Positions 1 to 11,313 of a stretch of 64,000 nucleotides of DNA are shown here, piece by piece. The DNA comes from Gentiana macrophylla (lineage: Eukaryota; Streptophyta; Magnoliopsida; Gentianales; Gentianaceae): contig CM047810.1 of assembly GCA_026214975.1 (NCBI GenBank), positions 39,504,806-39,568,805 on the forward strand. The letters run 5' to 3'. The notes under the pieces were generated by a model. That model was given only the letters and a program-made list of their open reading frames with translations. It was not told the DNA's origin and searched no databases. Made by a program: the position numbers and the translations under genes. How positions within the stretch are numbered: the first letter of the stretch is position 1; every line of letters begins with the position of its first letter.

Positions 1-54
1 TTAAATCTCATCTTTTTGGTTTAATTGACGCAAGAGCCCAATTCCTAGGAGAAG

Positions 55-1030
55 ATGATGAAGATCCGCATCATCATCTCTATCTTTTTTGAAGAATCTG
101 TGCAATACAACCAAAAGTCAAGGTGCTCACAAGGAATTAACAAGGATGACTATGTTTCCTTTTTCTCTAAAAGGACGAGCCCGAGATTGGTTTATGTCTC
201 TTCCGCATCATTCACTTACAAGTTGGGAGGAGATTCAAACTGAATTTCTGAAACAATACTTCACTCTGGACGGAATTTGGAATTAAAAGTCGAGGTTGCT
301 AATTTTAGACAAGGATCTCAAGAAACGCTTGGGAATGCGTGGGAAAGATTTAAAAATTACTAAGAGCGTGTCCCGACCATGGTTATTCCTTAGACATGCA
401 AATTCAACTTTTCGTAAGTAAATTAAGAAAAGATTCACGTCTTGATGTAGACCATGCATGTGGTGGTTCTTTAATGATGAGTGAAGCTCAATTAGTTTAC
501 GATGCTATAGAAAGAGATTTCCAAAAATAACGAGAATGTGGGAAACCGGTTCTAGCACCGTAAAAGTAGCTTTTGCAGAGAATGTACGTCTAATACGGAA
601 GTTCTAGCACATTTAGAAAATTTGAGTAGGAAATTTGATGGATTACAACAGAATAAGAACCAAAGTTCGTAAAATAGTGCACCAACCGAATACTCAAATC
701 GAGGATAAAATACCACTAGGGATTGAAGAACCGACGGGATGCTCAAGAGAGGAGGTGAGTTTTCTTCAAAGACATAGAAATTTAAACAATGCTTATTCAA
801 ACTCGTTCAATGCTATTAGAAGAGATCACCCTACTTATCGATGGTCCAAAGCCCTAGCAAGCAAGGACAACCGCCGATATCAGATTCCATATAGGAACTT
901 GAATAATAATCAAGTTTATCAAGAAAACACATCTAATCGAATTTACAATCATTACCTAGATCCTATCCTCAACATACCACTCAAAGTATACCAAGAAACT
1001 CAAAGTTCTACTCAACTGCGAAGGAGTTGA
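55..1030 (+). pseudogene. gypsy gag (capsid) pseudogene
   Basis: Capsid-domain remnant of the Athila-like element; gag assembles the cytoplasmic particle that packages element RNA. The recognisable piece is at about 140-275: a Retrotrans_gag-type run FPFSLKGRARDWFMSLP followed by SWEEIQTEFLKQYF. The frame breaks after that, but gag-like words continue in other frames (a NFRQ...AWERFK-like stretch at about 295-360). A further open stretch at 635-1030 is rich in Asn, Arg and Gln, as expected of the gag C-terminal part. No CCHC zinc knuckle was found. From 1030 to 1950 the sequence is A/G-rich, with Glu/Lys-rich translations and no clear domain. Confidence 0.75.
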
Positions 1031-1959
1031 AAAATGGGAAAAACTAATGGAAAATATGATGGGTGTAGTATCTACTCAATCTAAAAATATAGAAACGATG
1101 GTGACTTCTATTGAGTACAATCACTAAGGATATGAGTTCAATGAAAACATCTATAAGTGGACATGATACCGTGGATGAGAACGATAGAAGCCTCATTAAG
1201 GAATATGGAAGATCATTTGAGTAGAGGCGGTGAGCGTAATAACAAAGAGACCCCGAGGAGGATTACCAAGTAACACTTTGAAAGGAACCCAAGAGAGGTA
1301 AATGTTGTAATTACGAGAAGTAGGAAGCTCAATGGAAGTAATGGAGTTGAAAACCTTGGGGATAATGAAGTAGAAGATGACTTAGATGGTAGGAATGATA
1401 GAACTAAAGATGAACTTGAATTTACTGAGATGAGGAAGAAGAAATTATAGACAACTTCTTGAAAAGAAATAAAAGTTCGAACCCGAAAGTGAAAGGGGAA
1501 AATTGGGTAAAAATCCTAAGATTCTGAAAGATCCCATGGATAAAGATTTAAGGACTTTATTTAAGGAACACATTAGAATGGAAGAAAATGAAAACAAGGA
1601 TGAAAAACATGAAGAAATGAAGGAATCTGAAGTAGAGATTGATTCAGGGAACACTTTAAAAGAAAGAATTCAAGAACCTGAAACATGGCGACTGAGTAAT
1701 ACTCAAAGGTTTAAGGAAAAAGGAAAAGAGAAACGACAAAGGAGCCAAAGGTCATAGATTTAGAATCTTTACCTTACCTCCTAAAGATCAAATCAAAAGG
1801 CAAAACGATAAGAAGTATGCTCGTTTCTGACACTTTTCGTCATATTCAAGTTAATATCCTCATTATCGAAGCTTTGATTAATATACTCGCCTATGGAAAA
1901 TTTACTGAAAGAAATTCACAAACAAGAAAAATTAGAGAAATATGAGAATATATGCCTAA

Positions 1960-2410
1960 ATGAAGAATGTTCCGCACTCTGTGAGATAAGTTACCACCTA
2001 AACTGAAAGATCCTGGTAGTTTTACCATTCCGTGTGAAATTGGAGGATTTCTGCTTAAGAAGGTCTTATGTGATCTAGGAGCGAGTATAAATCTCATGTC
2101 TTATGAGGATTATAGAAAGTTAGGCATAGGAAAGCTTACTACGATCGAAATGACTCTGCAAATGGCGGATAGATCGATTAAGTACCCTAAAGGAATTATA
2201 AAGGACATATTGGTTAAAGTAGACAAATTCTATTTTCCAAAGAGACTTTGTAGTTATGGAAATGGAAGACGGTTATTCAAAGACCTCTTATTCTAGGTCG
2301 TCCATTTCTAGCTACAGAAGAACTTTAATCGATGTGCGTAAAGGAGAATTAATCTTAAGAGTCAATGAAGACGAAGTTACTTTCAATATTTTCAAAGCTA
2401 TGAATCATGC
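1960..2410 (+). pseudogene. Athila-type retroviral-like protease pseudogene
   Basis: Aspartic protease region that would cleave the gag-pol polyprotein. In one frame it reads PGSFTIPCEIGGFLLKK, then the active-site motif LCDLGASINLM at about 2068-2100, then MADRSIKYPKG and ILVKVDKFYFPK. A frameshift near 2240 moves the conserved C-terminal part (LILGRPFLAT-like and LIDVRKGELILRV) into another frame. D-L-G-A-S in place of D-T/S-G-A is characteristic of the plant Athila/Tat group, which is the main basis for the lineage call. Confidence 0.8.
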
Positions 2411-2782
2411 ATCATCGTAATCATGTTCTTTTATAGAAGATATTCATTCTCGTCTACATGATAATCGATTACCAACTTTTGAAGACAGATTAGAAGAATG
2501 CTTAACTCGTCTATCTATAAAGAAGATGAGGAAGACATTGAAATGAAAGAGATAATTCTTTCTTTAGATACGAAAGTTTTACCTTTAAGCCACCATGGCA
2601 TAAGTACTTGGAATTAGAACTAGAAGGACCGGTTCTTAAATCGTCAATAGAAGATCCGCCAAAGAACCTGGACTTGAAACCATTACCTTTAAATCGAAAT
2701 ATGCTTTTCTTGAAACGATAATCTATTACCGATTATTATTTCATCGACTTTAATCGAGCAACAAGAAGATCAATTACTTAGA

Positions 2783-4072
2783 ATGTTGAAAAAGCATAAG
2801 AAAGCTTTTGGATGGACAGTTGCTGATATTCGAGGTATTAGCCCTGAGATTTGCGTTCATAAGATAATTCGAAGGAAGATGCTAAGCCTTGTATTCAACA
2901 TAACGCCGCCTCAACCCAAATTTGCGCAGTTGATTGTTAAGAAAGAGGTCATTAAGCTATTAGAGATGGGAATAATTTTTCCCATATCAGATAGTGAATG
3001 GGTGAGTCCAACTCAAGTGGTACCAAAGAAAGGAGGTTTCACAGTGAAAGAAAATGATAGGAATGAATGGATTCCAACAAGAGAAATTACAGGATATCGA
3101 ATGTGCATTGATTTTAGGAAACTAAATGATCATACTAAGAAAGATCATCATCCACTTCCATTCATAGTTCAAATGTTGGAACGGTTAAGTGGTCATAAAT
3201 ATTACTGCTTCTTAGATGGTTATTCAGATATTTACAGATTTTCATTGCAAGGCAGGAGATAGGAGAAAACTACTTTCACTTGTCCTTATGGAACTTTTGC
3301 GTATAAAAGAATGCCGTTTGGTTTATGTAATGCTCCAGCTACGTTTCAAAGATGCATGATGGCTATATTTTCTGATATGGTTGAGAAATTCTTGGAAATT
3401 TTTATGGACGACTTTAGTGTTTACGGAGATTCTTTTGGTAAATGTTTGTCGCACTTAGAAAGAGTGTTGCAACGTTGTGAAGATACCAATTTGGTCTTAA
3501 ATTGGGAAAAATGTCATTTAATGGTATCGTAAGAATTGTTCTAGGCCATAGAATCTCCGAAATAGGAATTGAAGTTGATAAAGCTAAGGTTGAAGTAATT
3601 GAAAAATTACCACCACCAGTTAATCTAAGGACTCTAAGAGGATTTCTTGGACATGCAGGATTTTATAGAAGATTTATTGCAGATTTTTCAAAGATAGCAA
3701 AGCCCCTAAGTCATTTGCTTGAAAAGGAAGTACCTTTTAACTTCGATAGTAAATGTAAGAAGCTTTTCGGACCTTAAAAGCGAAATTGACTCTCGCACCA
3801 AGTGCTAATAGCACCGATTGAATTTACCGTTTGAGATTATGTGTGATGCCAGTGATTTAGCCGTAGGAGCGCTTTTAGGACAAAGATATAACAAAATTCT
3901 CAAAGCTATTTACTATGCATCTCATACGTTAAATGCACTCAATCGAACTATACAACTACTGAAAAAGAAGCTGCTTGTAATTTTTGCCTTAGATAAGTTT
4001 AGATCGTATATTGTTGGTTCTAAGATAATAATTTATACGAGACCATTCACTTTGAAGTATTTGGTTGAGTAA
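2783..4072 (+). pseudogene. gypsy reverse transcriptase and RNase H pseudogene
   Basis: Copies element RNA into DNA and removes the RNA strand. The RT fingers and palm are clear: WVSPTQVVPKKGG, YRMCIDFRKLN, then a stop near 3262, then YGTFAYKRMPFGLCNAPATFQRCM and the catalytic box IFMDDFSVYG (F-M-D-D, a normal gypsy variant). A frameshift near 3530 leads to LRGFLGHAGFYRRFI and the connection domain. RNase H follows from about 3820 (IMCDASDLAVGALLGQR), where D-A-S carries the catalytic Asp. At least four breaks are present, so no functional protein can be made. Confidence 0.85.
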
Positions 4073-4379
4073 GAAAGATGCGAAACCACGTCTTCTTAGA
4101 TGGATTCTCTTACTTGAGGAGTTTGATATTGAAATTAAAGATAAAAAGGGAAGTGAGAATGTAGTAGCGAGATCATCTAAGTAGAATGGAAAATGATGTA
4201 GAAAAGGAATAGAAATTAAAGATTCATTTCTGATGAACAACTTTTTAGAATAGATACTCCTTCAACCATGCAGTTATTAAAGAATAGAATTCCTTCTAAG
4301 GAAATGTCACCTGGTTTGGAGATATCATTAATTACTTAACTTTGTGATTATATTCCGTCTCATTGGACTTAGCGTGAAG

Positions 4380-5560
4380 AAGAAAAATTCTTTTATGACT
4401 TAAAATTTTATTACCGGGAGGAACCGGACCTTTTCCGTAAATGTTCGGATGGGATAATCGAGAAAGTGTGTGCCTGATAATGAAATTTTAAGTATTTTAT
4501 CATTTTGTCATGATCGTGAGGCGAGAGGTCATCATGGAGGTTGGAAAACCGCTTTTAAAGTTTTACAATGTGGTTTTTATTGGCCTACGCTATATAGAGA
4601 TGCTTATAAGTATGTCAAATCTTGTGAATCTTGTCAAAAATGGGAAATGTATCTAAAAACATGAAATGCCTATGCAACCTATTTTAGAATGTGAGTTATT
4701 TGATGTTTGGGGTATAGATTTCATGGGACCATTTCCTATATCTTTTGGAAAAAGATTTATTCTAGTAATGGTAGATTATGTTTGAAATGGGTAGAAAAGT
4801 GAAGCTCTTCCCACTAATGATACCAAAGTTGTCATACGATTCCTTAAAAAGAATATATTTACACGTTATGGCATTCCGAGGGCTATCATTAGTGATAGAG
4901 GTTCACACTTTTGTAATAGACCATTTACCAAGATAATTGAAAAATATGGTGTAACGCATAAGTTAGAACGCCTATCATCCGCAAACCCGGTGGTCGGTAG
5001 AGGTGTCTAATAGAGAGATCAAAAGAATTGTAGAAAAGACAGTGGATTCAAATCGAAAAATCGCGCGATTAAACTAGACGATGCATTATGGGCATATAGA
5101 ATGCGACTTTTAAAACACCAATTGGTTGTTCTCCTATAAGTTAGTTTTTGGTAAGTCTTGTCATCTCCCAGGTTGAGTTAGAACACCGAGCCTTCCGGGC
5201 TATTAAATTTTTGAATTTCGATCCTAAGGTCATCGGTGATCATAGATTGCTTCAATTGATGTAACTAGAAGAATTCCGTCTCGATTCTTATGAAAACGCC
5301 GAATCTACAAGGAACGCATACGAAATCCTTTCACGATAAGAGAATCTATAGTCGTGAGTTCCATGTAAGCGATCGAGTACTCTTGTACAATTCACGTTTA
5401 AAGTTATTTCCGTGAAAGCTTAAATCAAGATGGACGAGTCCATTTAAAGTAACGAGAGTTTACAAATCCTGAGTTGTTGAACTAATCGATGGAAATACAA
5501 CTTTTATAGCCAATGGCCATAGAGTAAAGTTATTTGTGGAAGGAGAAGGAACCGCCTGAA
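4380..5560 (+). pseudogene. gypsy integrase pseudogene
   Basis: Inserts element cDNA into the genome. The N-terminal zinc-binding H2C2 region is visible at 4470-4664: CHDREARGHHGGWKTA...GFYWPTLYRDA and then C-E-S-C. The core follows in shifted frames: [11 protein letters not shown] (first catalytic Asp) at about 4700 and IISDRGSHFC (second Asp) at about 4890. The C-terminal part near 5370-5550 retains LLYNSRLKLFP and SPFKVTRVY. Several stops and frameshifts lie between these blocks. 5560-6300 is an AT-rich tail with no recognisable domain. Confidence 0.8.
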
Positions 5561-6301
5561 AAAGAAGAAATAATGCTACTAATCGATCCTCCGACAAAGT
5601 AAAAAAGCGAGAAATCGAGAAACCGAAAAGCGAGAGAGTTAAACTCACCCCGAATACCAGTGCTATTTATCTTTACTCTACTTTTATGTGTTTTATTTAT
5701 GTTTAAAGTAGTTTCGTCTTTTACCGGATAGACGTAAAAGAATCTGGATGTCTTTTTAGATAGAATAGAAATTTTTATAACGCTTTTGAAATTAGGCTTG
5801 GATAAAGATGTCGCGTTTAGAATAAAGCTTCGCTTTTGAAAAAACAAGAAATTGTTGAGAGAGATCGATTGAAAGAACTATGTAATGGAAAATCGAGAAG
5901 TTCGATAAAGAGAAGGGCAAGGTTTTTAAGAAGGTGTAGAAAGCTGTGGAAAAAGTGAGCATGAAGGGAAATGTAGGAAAGCACAACCAAATCCTGGGAT
6001 GAGTGTTTGAATGTTGTTAAGAAGGAGCGATTAGGTGGTTATCCTAAAATCCCGATGGAGATCAAAGAGAAAATTCAACGCCTCATTTCTTAAGGTTAGG
6101 TTGATAGAAACGTTACATCGAACTCTGGAAGATTTAGAAGTATTGGAATTAGGACCTAAGTGAATTTTGTAGTACTTATAAAATTTTTATATAACTTTTG
6201 AAAATTTTATAAATAGGATCTTTATGAAATTACTTAAAAGTTTTATAAAGTTTTTATAAAAGTTTTTTTATTTTTGTAGAAGTTTTATTAAGTTTAAGTT
6301 T

Positions 6302-6302
<1 letters not shown>

Positions 6303-6335
<33 letters not shown>
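6303..6335 (+). repeat. poly(A) tract of about 33 bases
   Basis: An uninterrupted A run directly 5' of the first pair of CGGATCGATCCG palindromes, between pol and the first accessory ORF. Confidence 0.95.
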
Positions 6336-6337
<2 letters not shown>

Positions 6338-6340
6338 GGT

Positions 6341-6373
6341 CGGATCGATCCGACCTAACCCCGGATCGATCCG
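6341..6373 (+). promoter_or_regulatory. paired 12-bp palindrome upstream of first accessory ORF
   Basis: CGGATCGATCCG occurs at 6341-6352 and 6362-6373, start spacing 21 bp. The same paired word is present in the LTR of this element just upstream of its TATA box. A weak TATA-like CCTAAAAAGG follows at about 6389, then a pyrimidine-rich leader of about 400 bp before the ATG at 6791. A promoter role is inferred. Confidence 0.55.
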
Positions 6374-6790
6374 AACACGAAAAAACCTAAAAAGGGACGG
6401 GACCTCTTTCTTCTTCTTCTTCTTTTTTCTAAAACAGCCGCCCCTCCCTTCTTCCCCAATTCGAATTTTTCCTTCAAATCATCACACACCATCACCATTA
6501 AACTACACCACTTCTTAAACTTTTCTCATTTTCCACTCCTCTCTTCAAATTTGCATTTACATTGAAGTAATTTTCAAGGAAAGCTTCAACTTTCATTCCG
6601 CGACTTTCCATCTTTTCGGCCAAATTTCAACCTTTTAAGCTTTGTAAGGTAACATTGTAGTCACTTATTTTCTTAATTTCGTTTTTATGCAATTTTTATT
6701 TTTCAACTGTTTTGTCACTCACATTTGTACTTGTTTGTTTTGTGTTGTTTTTTTTTTTGTGTTGTTTTGTTATTGTGTCATTATCGTAGA

Positions 6791-8290
6791 ATGGCCGAAT
6801 CATCCAAAGCTAGTAAAAACGTAAACCGCATATCCCTACCCAAATTCCATTTATAGAAACTAGGCCTTTAATGAAGAAGAATTGGCGATTAGTTTTGAAA
6901 GAACTGCGTCTGCTGCGACTAAGAAAGCATTGAAAAATAAATTTGGGCGGTGTTTAGTTGCAATAGAGAGGGCTTAGACTTTAAAGATTTGGGAAGGAGG
7001 TGAAAGATATTTTTGAAAGCGACATTGGATGGAATTAGCGATTTAAGGTCGGGAGAAATTAACACCACCTTAGTAGCGAAATTTTATTCTTTGGTAGCAA
7101 CTCACAATGCTACGGATGAAGGTGAGTTAACCTCTGTCAACTTTGAGAACTAGGGCGAAGTGCCGTTTACTCTCACATTATAAATGCTATTTATGGTATT
7201 CCCGACATACCGGAGAATGAGGATTATTATACGATTTGGAATTTGGATGAGCCACAGACTTTGATCATATTGTTGCGGTAGCCTGAGAATGAGTTAGATC
7301 CCATTGCCGTCGGCATGAAAACAAGTTTTCCTATGGGAAATGTATCCGGGATATGAAAGCCATTAAGCGTTTTATCAGTCATACTCTTTACCCGACTCGG
7401 CATTTTACATCTTTTGGTAAAGAGGATTTGTGTATTGCTTGGGCTATAGTTAATGATGTACTGTGGATATAGGCGAGTAATGTGTAGAAGGGCCAAGGAT
7501 TTTGCCTGATCGCTGACCCAGCGATCACATGCCTTTTCCGTGTTTTATTTCTTCCTTGTGTCGTCGGATAGAGTCCCTGAGCTCCCAAATGATAATTTGA
7601 TGATGGTGGATGACACACTTATCGGTCCTAGTTTACCACTTAGGCGGCGGGAAGAATAAACTTTTAGACCACTAACCGTCGGCGACCTCACCTACTCCAT
7701 CTATGCTCGTCCCTCCTTCATCCAAATACAAACTCAAACTCAATTTCCAAATACCATCACTTACGACATGTTTCAATCCATGGCCTATGATGTTCATCGT
7801 GCTAATGCCAATATGGTTTGTTTTTATGAAAGGAATAAATTATGGTCTGCGAAGATTTACGTCAAAGGCATACGAGGTTTATATCAAATGAATATACTGC
7901 AGAACCCTTCCTATGCCGAGATGGATATTCGCATTGCCAGACTCGACCTTATACCTTGCCCGATTTCATTCCACCGATGCCACCTCACTCGATTTCCAAC
8001 AAATGCCACATTCTTTTGGATTTCAAACTAGTGGTGTAGGGGATTTTTCGACGGCAGTACTACGGCGGTGCGACATCGAATGGATGGATCTCGATCATTT
8101 GGCCATACCACGATGAGATGGGGAAGCACTTTTTCGATATCACGAGAGAGATGAGCTCGATGGGACTAGATAGCTCGATGCGGATGTCAACTTATTTTCA
8201 AGATCCATCCCAAGAATCGACCCGTTCTCAAGCTATGCCAAGTTCAAGCCACGTCGAAATGAGTGATGAAGAGGGAGTGATGATTTTTAA
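6791..8290 (+). pseudogene. Athila-like accessory ('env-like') ORF, copy a, pseudogene
   Basis: Accessory ORF after integrase, of the plant-transposon type often called env-like in Athila elements; its biochemical role is not known. It starts at an ATG (MAESSKASKN) and is broken many times. Recognisable pieces in successive frames are NAIYGIPDIPENEDYY near 7180-7230, SHTLYPTRHF-like and FGKEDLCIAWAIVND near 7380-7460, and a C-terminal stretch near 7760-7960. The part around IAWAIVND matches the conserved core of Athila accessory proteins. No clear transmembrane or signal segment was seen, so a true envelope function is not supported. The paired palindrome at 6341 lies about 420 bp upstream. 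Confidence 0.6.
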
Positions 8291-8560
8291 ACATTCTATG
8301 GTTTTGACATTGAAACAATTTTATTTATCGTGCATTTTTTTTTTTTTTTTTTTAAATTTTAAGTTGTTTTGATCATAGTAGGATTTTATTTTAATACGAT
8401 TTTCATGTTTTCATTTCATATTATGGTATTAAGCATCGTGTAGTAAAATTTATCGTTATAACATAAAAAATGATGAACCAAAAATAGGAAGAAAACTTGT
8501 CACCTAGAAAAACTAAGTATTTTTCAAGAAAAATCGACTCGTCCGTGAAACGGTAATGTT

Positions 8561-8664
8561 CGGATCGATCCGGCTTTTCACGGATCGATCCGATGTGAGT
8601 ATACCGACGACAACATTATTGGTTCGAGGGCCGGATCGATCCGGCCTTTTCTCGGATCGATCCG
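8561..8664 (+). promoter_or_regulatory. two pairs of 12-bp palindrome upstream of second accessory ORF
   Basis: CGGATCGATCCG at 8561, 8581, 8632 and 8653: two pairs with start spacings of 20 and 21 bp, the pairs 71 bp apart. The spacers are pyrimidine-rich (GCTTTTCA, GCCTTTTCT), as in the LTR copy at 11948. About 130 bp further on, a new accessory ORF begins. A module function is inferred. Confidence 0.55.
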
Positions 8665-8796
8665 GTAAAAATACAAAAAGCGCGAAGTAGATCTTTTCTA
8701 CTTTTGCTTGATGGATGTATTTCTATAAAGGAAAGAGCAACAAACCAAACTTTTGCTCATTCTTTCCTTTCTTCTATTTTAAATCTCTATTTGAAA

Positions 8797-9636
8797 TGTC
8801 TAACCGATCCTCTCCTTCGGTTAATAGTTATGAGCCACATCGCTGATGGTGTGGTCCCCGAAGGCATGCCTCTTGTTTTCATAATAACGTCCCGAGACAT
8901 CTAAATTTCGTCCGTTCTCTATTCGATGGAGAAAGGTTTAAACAACTGAAAAATTGATCGGTGGGGGCGTAATCTAATCCGAGGTTGCGGGTGGAAAAAG
9001 TTGATAAGGACTCCCAGAGGTCGAATAAACATTTCGATAGTTAGAGATTTCTTTGCGTCTCTCATTGAGATAACGACGATAGCCTCATCTCAACTTATTA
9101 CGATTAGGGGAATCGTTATTTCATTTTCACCATCATCATAAATCAAATCTATCAAATTCCACCATGTACTTTTGATCGAAACCCACACTTGAGTTTCTTT
9201 GGGAACTTGGGGATGCGTATAATGTTGTAAATCGTCTCTGCGAAGCCTTTCGATTCGTATTTCCGTTGTTTGATCATAACTATGATTCTTCAACTCGGCT
9301 TTACCCCTCATTTAAGGCGCGTGGAAACGCTTCATTAATTCTCGGATCTATCCAACTAGAGATTTTTATGGGGTTACGGATGATGAGATCTTTGCTTTGT
9401 TGTATCGTTATTGTGGGAGCATACATTGATTGGGGAGTTTTGATTTTTAAGACGCAATTAATTTTGCGATAGAAAGGCGTAATAGGGAAAACCGCTACCA
9501 TTTGCCTGGTTATCTCTCACCTTTGTATCCAAGCAATCACGTGCCTGAGTTTGCTACTGACGAGATTTTTCCATCTCGTGATTCTCAGTTAGGATTACTT
9601 CCGGTGGATACTCCCGGATGTTCATCTATGGTTTGA
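8797..9636 (+). pseudogene. Athila-like accessory ORF, copy b, pseudogene
   Basis: A second, shorter accessory ORF, starting at an ATG (MSNRSSPSVNSYEPHR) and broken by stops. Its conserved core near 9310-9470 reads RFINSRIYPTRDF, then a TDDEIFALLYRYCG block, then DWGVLIFK and an INFAIERR-like run. That core is homologous in layout to the ISHTLYPTRHF...EDLCIAW core of copy a and to the - strand fragment near 35.1 kb (RFINT, DWGVIIHREAVNFA). It ends with LPVDTPGCSSMV near 9600-9633. The element therefore carries two accessory ORFs in tandem, each preceded by the same paired palindrome. Confidence 0.55.
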
Positions 9637-11313
9637 TAATCAGTTAGAAGTTGTGTTGTTAAGTTGGTAGTTGTTTTAATTAGTTGTTTAATCGTTTTTT
9701 TTGTTGTTTGTTACTTTTATTTATAGTTTGTAATAGTGTTTAATATATATGTCATTTTCTTTAATCAAAATAATATATGGTTGCTAAAAATAAGAAATAA
9801 TAATCAAAATCATATAAAATTTTAATTTTATTTGCAAACTACTTTTTATTTACTCACTGAACATCGGGACGATGTCATTTCATAAGTGGGGAGTGGAAGT
9901 AAGTTAGTAAATAAAAATTAAAATTTTCTTATATAAATGTATACTTAATTGCTCAATACTTAGTTTAATTTTTCTTGAAACAAAATAATTAGATAATATA
10001 TAATTAGTATGAATAAAAACAATATAAATTGGTAAGAATAGATTTTAATTAAGTAAAGTAAATTAGATATATTATAAGTATATTATATATGTCAATTTTA
10101 GATCTTTATAAGATTTTAAGTATATGTAACTATACATAAATATTATCAAGTAAGTTTCATATGAAATTTTAGCAAATATACTTATATTTATAATGAATTT
10201 TTAGAATAATTTTCTTTGTAAAACGAAATATGAATATGGAATCGGATTAGGAATGATGAGATTTTTGACACCACAAAATTACCTCAACCTTGATTAGAGT
10301 GATCAAGACCTCACTCAAAATAGCCATTTTGATCATAACCGACCCTTGGCTTATTTTGGTCTACATTTCCTAAAAATCCCACGAGTTTGTGCGTCTTATG
10401 AAAGGAGATGATAGCCGTGAAGCTAAGGATGGTGTATCTTGAGGTGAAAAAAAAAAAAAAAAAAAAAAAAGAAAAAAAGAAAAGAAAGAAAGATATATAT
10501 ATAAGAACGAAGCACCATATTTACAGAGAATTAATCGAATACTGATTATCTTCCTTATCTTTGATCGACGGATATCGGTAGTAGCTTCCGATGATTTGAG
10601 TGCGATAGGGTGTTATCTAGAAACATCCTATATCACTTATGAGATATAAAGCTCCCGATAAAAATTCGAATCATAAGATCTCAAGAATGATTACGAGTTT
10701 AAGAAACCGGACTCGTAATTTTAGATCGAAAGAGTATTACTCCGATCAATCTTGATGAAGCAATGCTTGTAAATTTGATTTTCTACACACACTCACGCTT
10801 TTAGTTCTTAATATTGAAAAAGAAGAGAAAAATCTGAAAAATAGTTGGAAAAGGAGATATTATTAAATCGAAGCTGTTTTTGATCAAGCGTGAAGGTGTA
10901 AGTACGTCATTTACTTACCTCTTTCTCTTTTGATTTCTTTTTCTATCTTTTCGATTAACCAATGTCCTATCCTAAAAGTATTAGCCATCTTGTCAATTAT
11001 TTGACTTAGTCTTTGATTCCAAATATTTCATATAAGTTGAGATAGGAAAATAATTCTAGAATTTTAATTATCTTTATTGAGTAGATTTTGTGAAATTTCA
11101 TTTGAAAAATAGTTGATAAATAATTTATCAAAGTTATCTACACTTTTTATCTTATTAATTTCTAAGAAAGATATAATTAATATGTTTATAATATTGAAAT
11201 GATATTTTACTAATCTAAAATTCTATCTACCACTTATATTATTTTTATCGTAATTTTTATATATTACCGCTTATTTTGCTCGAGGACGATCAAAGAAATA
11301 AGTGGGGAGTAGT
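9637..11313 (+). other. noncoding 3' region of the gypsy element with two PPT-like tracts
   Basis: AT-rich with no ORF of note. It contains two copies of a polypurine motif in similar context: GACGATGTCATTTCATAAGT leading to AAGTGGGGAGTGG at 9884-9896, and GACGATCAAAGAAATAAGT leading to AAGTGGGGAGTAG at 11300-11312. The second directly abuts the LTR start and is the likely plus-strand primer site. An A-rich tract lies at about 10446-10500. Confidence 0.6.

Noticed and set aside
6791..9636. True retroviral envelope in the gypsy element
   Set aside because: No signal peptide, fusion peptide or transmembrane segment could be seen; only the plant accessory-protein core is recognisable.
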